Made by a program: the position numbers and the translations under genes. DNA of 19,234 nt from NCBI GenBank assembly GCA_035291405.1, contig DATDSD010000016.1, positions 1 to 19,234 on the forward strand. Reading direction: 5' to 3'. Shown here piece after piece: positions 14,490-19,234 of the stretch (positions are counted from its first letter, which is position 1; each line of letters starts with the position of its first letter). The notes beneath the pieces were generated by a model, which was given only the letters and a program-made list of their open reading frames with translations, was not told the DNA's origin and did no database searches. Source of the stretch: UBA12026 sp035291405 (GTDB lineage Bacteria; Patescibacteriota; Microgenomatia; UBA8517).

Positions 14490-15452
14490 ATGAGATTATT
14501 TCGTGGAAATGTAGATTCCTTTTTGCCAATTTTGGCCTCGGTTGTTTTTGTAGTGTCGTTTATAATTTCTTTTTCAACTTCAAAACAACTATCTGGAGAA
14601 AAAGTTTTATTAACGAATGAATCATTCTCAACAAATTCTCCAATCCCAAGTGAAACTCCTACAATTACCCCAACTGCTACTCCGACGGTTAATCCAACCA
14701 TTAAACCTACTGTTAAACCAACTAGTTTAGTGACCTCGACGCCGGTAATTAATAATGTCCCACCTAATGCTGGTTATTCAAGACAAAGTGTTAAAACTGA
14801 TACTGGAATTTTTACTGTGAGTATTGTTTCGGCTGATATTTCTTCAACTAAAGTAATTGTAGACACAGCATCGGGATCAGATTGTTCAAGTAATTGTCCA
14901 GTACTTTCCTTGGGAGATTATGTGGCTAGAAATGGTGGGTTTGCGGGGATAAACGGTACTTATTTCTGTCCTAAAGATTATCCAAGTTGTGCCGGTAAAG
15001 AAAATACCTTTGATCTTTTAGTAATGAATAAAGATAAATATTATTTTAACTCAGCAAATAATGTTTATAGTACAAATCCAGTGGTTGGTTTCAGAAGTGG
15101 TTCTATCAACTTTGTAACTGCCGGTAGTCAATGGGGCAGAGATACATCCCTAACTGGGGTTTTGATGAACTATCCACTATTAATTTTTAATGGAAATATC
15201 ACTTTTGGGGGAGACGACGATCCAAAAAAGGGAAGTAAAGGCTCAAGAAGTTTTGTGGCAAACAGGGGAAACACTGTCTACATAGGAGTTGTTCATTCTG
15301 CAACTGTTGCAGAGTCAGCTCGAGTTATGAAGGCAATGGCTATGGATAATGCACTAAATTTGGATAATGGCGGTTCAACCGCTCTCTGGTATGGAGGTTA
15401 TAAAGTGGGACCAGGAAGACAAATTCCCAATGCAATAATCTTTACGAGGTAA
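14490..15452 (+). CDS. Secreted phosphodiester glycosidase (NAGPA-like) protein
   Basis: Residues about 11-29 form a membrane anchor or signal, followed by a Thr/Pro-rich linker (56-78) and a C-terminal phosphodiester glycosidase domain of the NAGPA/exopolysaccharide family. The family's landmarks are visible: GGFAGINGTYF (149-159), a GFRSG strand, and ALNLDNGGSTALWY near the end, the counterpart of the conserved LDGGGSTA. Known members cleave N-acetylglucosamine phosphodiesters or take part in envelope-polysaccharide turnover; the substrate here is unknown. Four cysteines (132, 136, 160, 167) in the exported part could form disulfides. It would sit outside the membrane on a flexible stalk. 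Its last 11 bases overlap the convergent DEAD-box gene. Confidence 0.85.
   Translation: MRLFRGNVDSFLPILASVVFVVSFIISFSTSKQLSGEKVLLTNESFSTNSPIPSETPTITPTATPTVNPTIKPTVKPTSLVTSTPVINNVPPNAGYSRQSVKTDTGIFTVSIVSADISSTKVIVDTASGSDCSSNCPVLSLGDYVARNGGFAGINGTYFCPKDYPSCAGKENTFDLLVMNKDKYYFNSANNVYSTNPVVGFRSGSINFVTAGSQWGRDTSLTGVLMNYPLLIFNGNITFGGDDDPKKGSKGSRSFVANRGNTVYIGVVHSATVAESARVMKAMAMDNALNLDNGGSTALWYGGYKVGPGRQIPNAIIFTR
14655..14723 (+). repeat. Thr-Pro-rich linker repeats
   Basis: Codons 56-78 of the glycosidase gene encode repeated T-P-T-x and K-P-T units, a flexible stalk between anchor and catalytic domain. The DNA is a degenerate repeat of ACT/CCT/ACT-type codons and may vary in length between strains. 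Confidence 0.75.
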
Positions 15453-16647
15453 AAGTTATAGCTATACCTTTTTTATCAGCTCTACCGGTTCTTCCAATTC
15501 TATGAACATAGGTATCATAATCTTGTGGTTGATCATAATTAATCACATGGCTTACATTTGGAATATCCAAGCCACGAGATGCCACATCGGTTGCAATTAA
15601 AATGTCAATTCTGCTTGACTTAAACATCTCTAAAGTTTTGATTCTTTGGTTTTGTCTTTTATTTCCATGAATAGCGTCAGCCTTAAATCCTTTGGCTCTT
15701 AATTCATTTGAAAGTTTTTGAACTCCATGTTTAGTTCTACCAAAAATTAACACTTTTTCAAATTCATCTCTACTTAATAGTTCAAAAAGCTTATTTATTT
15801 TTTGTCCCAAGTGATCTACTTTTATAACTTCTTGGGCTACGTTTTCTGCTGTGTCCCCAGTTTTAACAGAAATTGTTACAGGATCATTATTTACGAAACT
15901 CTTTAAGACTTCTCTTACTTTTCCGTCAATTGTTGCAGAAAAGAAAAGTGATTGTCTATTCTTTGGAAGTAGAGAAATTAGCTTTTGAATATCTTTTAAA
16001 AATCCAATATCAACCATGTGGTCAGCTTCATCTAAAACAACATTATTAAATCTATCTAAATTTAAATTTCGACTATTTAAATGGTCTAATAGTCTTCCAG
16101 GAGTTCCAATTACAAAGTTGGGATTTCTCATTAGTTCCTGTTTTTGTCTATTCATATTTTCCCCACCAATACAAAGCGCACTATACAGTTGAAGTCCACG
16201 AGATATTGAATAAAACTCATCTTGAATCTGTTTTGCAAGTTCTCTGGTTGGGGCAACAATTAATACTTTTTCGTTTCTATCCTTTAACATTTTATTTAAA
16301 AGAGGAATTAGAAAAGCTAAAGTTTTGCCAGTTCCAGTATTAGCAATACCGATCAAATCATTTCCTTTTAAGATTTCAGGAATGGCTTGGTCTTGAATAG
16401 GCGTTGGGTTTTTGTAATTCCTGTAAGCGACATTTCTTTTCAATCTGTCATCAATCCTGAAGTTATTGAATGTGTTTTGAACAACATATTCCTCTTTAAC
16501 TAATGGTTTAGCAACATTTAAATTGTTAATTGTATTTGTAGGATCAAAAAATTTAATATTTCTTCTCGGTCCACTAGAACTTCTCCCGCCTGAACGGAAA
16601 TTTCCTCGATTTCCGCCACGAAATCTATTGTTAAATCTGTTATACAT
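15442..16647 (-). CDS. DEAD-box RNA helicase, minimal core with N-terminal RG-rich tail
   Basis: An ATP-dependent RNA helicase of the RhlE/CsdA-like group. Order: an Arg/Gly-rich tail (MYNRFNNRFRGGNRGNF, 1-17), a Q-motif region with PTPIQDQAIP (81-90), Walker A ANTGTGKT (102-109), PTRELA (133-138), TPGR (182-185), DEAD (206-209), SAT (237-239), then domain 2 with ATDVASRGLD (352-361) and HRIGRTGR (382-389). The protein stops 12 residues after motif VI, so there is no C-terminal extension; the RNA-binding basic tail is at the N-terminus instead. The frame opens at a TTG (16671), but ATG 16647 (401 residues) is preferred. It has a strong promoter and a 5' leader of about 64 nt without a Shine-Dalgarno. 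Such leaders can mediate cold-induced control; that part is inference. Confidence 0.93.
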   Translation of the reverse strand: MYNRFNNRFRGGNRGNFRSGGRSSSGPRRNIKFFDPTNTINNLNVAKPLVKEEYVVQNTFNNFRIDDRLKRNVAYRNYKNPTPIQDQAIPEILKGNDLIGIANTGTGKTLAFLIPLLNKMLKDRNEKVLIVAPTRELAKQIQDEFYSISRGLQLYSALCIGGENMNRQKQELMRNPNFVIGTPGRLLDHLNSRNLNLDRFNNVVLDEADHMVDIGFLKDIQKLISLLPKNRQSLFFSATIDGKVREVLKSFVNNDPVTISVKTGDTAENVAQEVIKVDHLGQKINKLFELLSRDEFEKVLIFGRTKHGVQKLSNELRAKGFKADAIHGNKRQNQRIKTLEMFKSSRIDILIATDVASRGLDIPNVSHVINYDQPQDYDTYVHRIGRTGRADKKGIAITFTS

Positions 16648-16717
16648 TTTAATAAATTGAGGAAAAACCAAAGAAGTAAAAAAATAATTACGACTAGTCT
16701 TTCAAATCAATATATGA

Positions 16718-16746
16718 ATAATATCAGTTAAATCATCATAAGTCAA
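16718..16746 (-). promoter_or_regulatory. Promoter of the DEAD-box gene
   Basis: On the minus strand TTGACT (16746 to 16741) and TATTAT (16723 to 16718) are 17 bases apart, with a TGA-extended -10. The predicted start is near 16711. This leaves about 64 bases of U-rich leader before ATG 16647, unlike the leaderless genes nearby. Confidence 0.7.
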
Positions 16747-16778
16747 TGAAACTATGGGTTATGTAGATAAATAGCAAA

Positions 16779-17009
16779 CTATTTTTGTTTATTGGTCTTT
16801 GTTTGATCTCTATTTAAAAGAAGGTAGATTAAAGGAAGGATTCCAACGGAATTAACTACCAAAAGAGCAATAAACCAAATGTTTTGTCCTTTACGGGCTG
16901 ATCTGTACAAGGCAAAACCTTTTAAAATTAAATCTAGGATTGCAAAAGGAATCAAAAATCCAAATGTATTCCAATTCCAACTTTCTCCATATCTCCAATA
17001 ATTCATCAT
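16779..17009 (-). CDS. DUF5652-like small membrane protein
   Basis: A 76-residue protein with two membrane helices (about 17-37 and 45-66). The intervening turn, KGFALYRSARKGQNIWFIALLVVN, has an aromatic/basic pattern, and the helix ends with GILPLIYLL. This is the pattern I associate with DUF5652, a small family widespread in CPR bacteria and of unknown function. A double ATG begins the frame (17009 and 17006). An extended -10 TG-A-TATAAT ends 8 bases before the first, making that start more likely and the mRNA nearly leaderless. The charged C-terminal tail (RDQTKTNKQK) should be cytoplasmic. It is upstream of the DEAD-box gene on the same strand, which has its own promoter. Confidence 0.75.
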   Translation of the reverse strand: MMNYWRYGESWNWNTFGFLIPFAILDLILKGFALYRSARKGQNIWFIALLVVNSVGILPLIYLLLNRDQTKTNKQK

Positions 17010-17017
17010 ATAAATAA

Positions 17018-17026
17018 ATTATATCA
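17018..17026 (-). promoter_or_regulatory. Extended -10 of the DUF5652 gene
   Basis: Minus-strand TG-A-TATAAT (17026 to 17018) is followed by TTATTTAT and the first ATG at 17009, an 8-base gap. No clear -35 is present. Confidence 0.65.
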
Positions 17027-17067
17027 CTTTATTTGTTAATTTTTTAGAAAAATTCACGATGCTGTAG

Positions 17068-17073
17068 TACAAT
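17068..17073 (+). promoter_or_regulatory. -10 of alr
   Basis: TACAAT ends exactly 6 bases before the alr ATG at 17080, the same spacing as at gltX. The -35 region is weak (TTAGAA near 17044). Confidence 0.55.
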
Positions 17074-17079
17074 TCCATC

Positions 17080-18210
17080 ATGCTAGATAGTTTTTCTAAA
17101 CTCTTGGGACATAACTACAAACCCCTAAATAGAATTGAAATATCAAGGTCAGCATTAAAGCATAATTATGTTTATTTAAATTCTTTAGACAAAAAAATCA
17201 AAATTGCACCTGTTTTAAAAAGTAATGCCTATGGGCATGGAATTACACTAATAGCAAAAGAACTTGATTCTTATAATTCACCCCTTTTTTGTGTAGATAG
17301 TTTATATGAGGCATATGAACTTTTAAAAATCAGAATTAAAACACCTATCTTAATAATGGGTTACTTTAATCCAAAAAGCCTTCAAACAAAAAGACTTCCA
17401 TTTTCCTTTGCAGTTTTTACTAAAGAGCAAGTAATTTCAATAAATAAATATCAACCACAGGCAAAAATTCACATTTTTGTAGATACGGGCATGCATAGAG
17501 AAGGAATACCCATAAATGAACTTGAAGATTATTTATTTTTTATTAAATCAAAAACAAACTTAAAAATTGAAGGATTGATGTCACACTTGGCTATGTCAGA
17601 AAATCCAAAAATATTAAATACTAAAAGACAAATAAAAACTTTTAAAAATGCATTAGATATTATGAACAAAAATAATATTTTCCCTAAATGGGTCCATTTT
17701 GCAAATTCTTCAGGAACATTAAATTTCAATGCATATGAAGACATGTTAAGTAATTTATCAAGAACAGGACTTGCCTTATATGGGATTGATCCAGTGGGAA
17801 AAAATAAAAAACTAATGCCAATACTTAGATTAATTACGCGTATCATTGAAATAAAAGAAATACAAAAAGGAGACTACGTGGGATATAACTTTTCGTTTAA
17901 GGCTAAAAAAGATATGAAAATTGCCATTCTTCCAATTGGATATAATGATGGAGTTGATTTAAGACTTTCCAATTTAGGTTGTGTAAAAATTGGACGAAAA
18001 TATTGTTCTATTATAGGAAGGGTAAGTATGAATATCACAACAATTGATGTAAGTAATATAGAAAATATACATCTTGGCCAAGAGGTGGTTGTTTATTCAA
18101 GAAAAAAGGAAGATAAGAATTCAATTGAAAATGTTGCCAAACAAATTGGAACTATGCCATATGAAATACTAGTACACCTAGCCTCGTCAACAAAAAGAGT
18201 ACTCGTTTGA
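17080..18210 (+). CDS. alr: Alanine racemase
   Basis: A PLP enzyme that converts L- to D-alanine for peptidoglycan cross-linking. The PLP lysine is Lys47 in VLKSNAYGHG (45-54), the substrate arginine region is VDTGMHREG (134-142), SHLAMSE is at 168-174, and RTGLALYGIDP is at 228-238. The second catalytic base is Tyr269 in VGYNFSFKA, followed by LPIGYNDGVDLRLS (284-297) and GRVSMN (313-318). Length (376 residues) is normal for the family, and both domains, the TIM barrel and the C-terminal beta domain, are present. A -10 ends 6 bases before the ATG and there is no Shine-Dalgarno. It works in the same pathway as the D,D-carboxypeptidase at 8014. The TGA stop supports the standard code. Confidence 0.95.
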   Translation: MLDSFSKLLGHNYKPLNRIEISRSALKHNYVYLNSLDKKIKIAPVLKSNAYGHGITLIAKELDSYNSPLFCVDSLYEAYELLKIRIKTPILIMGYFNPKSLQTKRLPFSFAVFTKEQVISINKYQPQAKIHIFVDTGMHREGIPINELEDYLFFIKSKTNLKIEGLMSHLAMSENPKILNTKRQIKTFKNALDIMNKNNIFPKWVHFANSSGTLNFNAYEDMLSNLSRTGLALYGIDPVGKNKKLMPILRLITRIIEIKEIQKGDYVGYNFSFKAKKDMKIAILPIGYNDGVDLRLSNLGCVKIGRKYCSIIGRVSMNITTIDVSNIENIHLGQEVVVYSRKKEDKNSIENVAKQIGTMPYEILVHLASSTKRVLV

Positions 18211-18262
18211 TATTTCAACCCCTCAATTTAATTACAAAGTTTTAATTTTAGCTGAGCATTCC

Positions 18263-18299
18263 GGTTTGGACCCTTTCAGTCCTTATAACTCGATAAACC
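18263..18299. repeat. Nested inverted repeat downstream of alr
   Basis: GGTTT (18263-18267) and AAACC (18295-18299) enclose GGAC (18268-18271) and GTCC (18279-18282). The stem would carry a one-sided bulge of 12 bases. It may be a 3' structure of the alr mRNA. No T-run follows. Confidence 0.3.
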
Positions 18300-18301
18300 A
18301 A

Positions 18302-18330
18302 TTGTCTTAGATCAAGGCTAAATAAGACAA
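18302..18330. repeat. Perfect inverted repeat upstream of the DUF5320 promoter
   Basis: TTGTCTTA (18302-18309) and TAAGACAA (18323-18330) are perfect inverted copies with a 13-base centre. It lies 34 bases upstream of the -35 of the DUF5320 promoter, a usual place for an activator site. A second, smaller pair, ACACT/AGTGT (18336-18340 and 18350-18354), follows. It could equally be an RNA hairpin. Confidence 0.45.
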
Positions 18331-18363
18331 ATGAGACACTATAAAAAGGAGTGTAAAGACCTA

Positions 18364-18393
18364 TTGACAAATAAACTAAAAAATGTTTATACT
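18364..18393 (+). promoter_or_regulatory. Canonical promoter of the DUF5320 cluster
   Basis: A perfect TTGACA (18364-18369) is followed after 18 bases by TATACT (18388-18393). The predicted start is near 18400, giving a leader of about 37 nt. It is the most consensus-like promoter in the window. Confidence 0.8.
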
Positions 18394-18406
18394 GAATAAG
18401 TATTCA
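18393..18406 (+). promoter_or_regulatory. Palindromic operator candidate over the transcription start
   Basis: TGAATA-AG-TATTCA is a perfect 6-2-6 dyad that begins at the last base of the -10 and covers the predicted +1. It resembles ArsR/SmtB operators, whose core pairs TGAA with TTCA. A repressor bound here would block transcription. No ArsR-type gene is visible in the window; DUF134 is the only local DNA-binding candidate. Confidence 0.55.
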
Positions 18407-18417
18407 ATTAGAAATGA

Positions 18418-18427
18418 AAGGTGGTGA
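18418..18427 (+). promoter_or_regulatory. Strong Shine-Dalgarno of DUF5320
   Basis: AAGGTGGTGA matches the 16S-complementary AAGGAGGTGA with a single mismatch and lies about 9 bases before the ATG at 18437. It is unusual here, since nearly all other starts in the window have none. Confidence 0.75.
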
Positions 18428-18436
18428 GAAATAAAT

Positions 18437-18682
18437 ATGCCAAAATTTGATGGAACTGGTCCACAAGGAATGGGGCCAATGACAGGTAGAGGCTTCGGAC
18501 CTTGCGGGTTCGGAATGGGATGGAAACATTGTGGTCGAGGAAGGGGTTTGGGAAGATATTTCGGTTGGAATCAACCTCAATCTAAAGAAGAGAAAATAAA
18601 ATCTCTATCCGACTACAAAAAGGCTCTTGAAGAAGAGCTCGAAGATGTTAAAAAAGAGGAAACAGAAATGGGAAAGGAATAA
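18437..18682 (+). CDS. DUF5320-like Gly-rich small protein
   Basis: The N-terminus, MPKFDGTGPQGMGPMTGRGF, is the family signature of DUF5320: glycine-rich with repeated GP/TG turns. Cys23 and Cys32 lie in CGFGMGWKHC, a possible metal or iron-sulfur contact. Residues 50-78 form a charged helix, probably a coiled coil (EEKIKSLSDYKKALEEELED). In anaerobic bacteria and archaea such genes often sit beside DUF134 regulators, Mrp/NBP35 ATPases and NifX/NifB-type proteins of metal-cofactor assembly; here DUF134 follows after 5 bases. The role of the protein is unknown. The gene is markedly richer in G+C than its neighbours and has a consensus promoter and Shine-Dalgarno, consistent with acquisition by transfer. 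Confidence 0.8.
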   Translation: MPKFDGTGPQGMGPMTGRGFGPCGFGMGWKHCGRGRGLGRYFGWNQPQSKEEKIKSLSDYKKALEEELEDVKKEETEMGKE

Positions 18683-18687
18683 CAATT

Positions 18688-18972
18688 ATGCCAAAGCATA
18701 AAATACCACGTTGTGTATGCTTTAACCCTGGAGTTACATACTTTAAACCCCGGGGTATTCCTCTTCGTCTATTGGAAGAGGTTGTTCTTCTGCTGGATGA
18801 GGTTGAGGCTCTGAAATTGTATGAAGTGGACGGTTTGGAGCAAACAAAAGCAGCTAAAAAAATGAAGGTGTCCCAGCCTACCTTCGCCAGAATTTTAGCA
18901 AGTGCCAATAAAAAAGTTTCAGAAGCGTTAATTAAGGGTAAGGCAATAAGAATTGAAAAAAAATTGTTATAA
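18688..18972 (+). CDS. DUF134 family DNA-binding protein
   Basis: A 94-residue UPF0251/DUF134 protein. PGVTYFKPRGIPL (14-26), a helical region EEVVLLLDEVEALKLYEVDGL (30-50), and a sigma-region-4-like helix-turn-helix at about 48-72 (EQTKAAKKMKVSQPTFARIL) match the family closely, ending with ALIKGKAIRIE. CxC at residues 9-11 may bind metal or sense redox state, which is inferred. It is the obvious local candidate to bind the dyad at 18393 and control its own operon. AAGGA at 18673 gives a reasonable Shine-Dalgarno. It follows the DUF5320 stop by 5 bases. Its codons are richer in C and G than those of the Sec, RecJ or AspRS genes. Confidence 0.88.
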   Translation: MPKHKIPRCVCFNPGVTYFKPRGIPLRLLEEVVLLLDEVEALKLYEVDGLEQTKAAKKMKVSQPTFARILASANKKVSEALIKGKAIRIEKKLL

Positions 18973-18973
18973 T
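18965..18973 (+). promoter_or_regulatory. Internal extended -10 before the thioredoxin-like gene
   Basis: TG-T-TATAAT (18965-18973) overlaps the stop codon of DUF134 and lies 21 bases before the next ATG. It could give the thioredoxin-like gene expression separate from the operon promoter. The -35 is poor. Confidence 0.5.
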
Positions 18974-18994
18974 AAAGCTGTTAACACATAAAGT

Positions 18995-19234
18995 ATGAAA
19001 ATAATTAAAATTGGAGCAGTTTGGTGTAATGGCTGTCTTGTCATGCACCCCAGATGGGCGGAGATTGAAGAAGAAAACACTTGGCTTAAGACAGAGTATT
19101 TTGATTTTGATAATGATAAAGAAAAGATAGAGAAATATAATATTGAGAGTGGAAAGCTTCCAGTATTTATATTTTTGGATAGTAAGGAAAATGAAATACT
19201 AAGACTTTCGGGTGAAATTGAAAAGAAAGAGCTT
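18995..19234 (+). CDS. Thioredoxin-like protein, 5' part
   Basis: The frame is open from ATG 18995 to the end of the window (80 residues), so the 3' end is missing. The active site is WCNGC (Cys11, Cys14), followed by the helix LVMHPRWAEIEEENTW, a strand KTEYFDFD, and the cis-proline strand KLPVFIF (Pro56). The pattern is that of short thioredoxin-family proteins (thiol-disulfide exchange, reducing a partner in the cytoplasm). There is no signal peptide. Such proteins are often found beside CcdA-type membrane proteins or sulfur and metal regulators. Here it follows DUF5320 and DUF134 on the same strand 22 bases later, suggesting a shared redox or metal role. No Shine-Dalgarno is visible. Confidence 0.85.
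   Translation, partial: MKIIKIGAVWCNGCLVMHPRWAEIEEENTWLKTEYFDFDNDKEKIEKYNIESGKLPVFIFLDSKENEILRLSGEIEKKEL

Noticed and set aside
16769..16784. Terminator hairpin AAATAG-CAAA-CTATTT
   Set aside because: The T-run is on the plus strand where no gene ends; on the minus strand, after DUF5652, no T-run follows.
18211..18363. tRNA or known structured RNA between alr and DUF5320
   Set aside because: No cloverleaf or T-loop sequence is present; the inverted repeats are short and fit operator sites or weak hairpins better.
1..19234. UGA=Gly code as in Gracilibacteria/SR1
   Set aside because: TGA ends aspS, alr and the 62-aa gene at the expected family lengths, and no conserved protein contains an in-frame TGA.

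Overview
The window looks like a piece of chromosome from a Candidate Phyla Radiation (Patescibacteria) bacterium, most like a Microgenomates-type genome. This is an inference. It rests on the A+T-rich sequence (roughly one third G+C by eye), very tight gene packing, short versions of universal enzymes, and several families common in such genomes (DUF5652, DUF4258, a winged-helix/nucleotidyltransferase-like protein, phosphodiester glycosidase, DUF3048). TGA ends several clear genes (aspS, alr), so the code is standard, not the UGA=Gly code of Gracilibacteria/SR1. No rRNA, tRNA, CRISPR array, insertion sequence or integrase was seen.

Layout: (1) 1-3243, plus strand: the 3' end of a DUF3048 lipoprotein-like gene, an HTH/nucleotidyltransferase-like gene overlapping secD, then secF. 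(2) 3249-6204: cca (minus) and recJ (plus), diverging from a 19-bp gap. (3) 6205-6631: a possible 62-aa minus-strand gene, tandem hairpins with a minus-strand terminator, and a TTGTCAA element that can serve as -35 in both directions. (4) 6632-8922: aspS and a D,D-carboxypeptidase, overlapping by ATGA. (5) 8936-12579: a membrane-anchored unknown (minus) diverging from gltX, which overlaps (TAATG) a putative envelope protein followed by a small unknown. (6) 12538-17009: a large membrane protein of unknown function, a DUF4258 protein, a secreted phosphodiester glycosidase, a minimal DEAD-box helicase and a DUF5652 membrane protein. (7) 17080-18210: alanine racemase. (8) 18211-19234: a distinct DUF5320 / DUF134 / thioredoxin-like cluster that runs off the end.

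The genes cover protein export (SecDF), tRNA maturation and charging (Cca, AspRS, GluRS), DNA repair (RecJ), RNA remodelling (DEAD-box), and building or trimming of peptidoglycan and envelope (Alr, D,D-carboxypeptidase, phosphodiester glycosidase, DPBB-like protein).

The most notable large-scale pattern is in how expression starts. At many genes a -10 hexamer ends only 6-8 bases before the start codon, so transcription should begin at or next to the ATG (leaderless mRNA). Shine-Dalgarno sequences are nearly absent. The DUF5320/DUF134 cluster is the exception: it has a canonical TTGACA/TATACT promoter, a leader with a strong Shine-Dalgarno, higher G+C, and a perfect TGAATA-AG-TATTCA dyad over the predicted transcription start that resembles ArsR/SmtB operators. 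It is the best candidate here for an imported, metal- or redox-responsive module.
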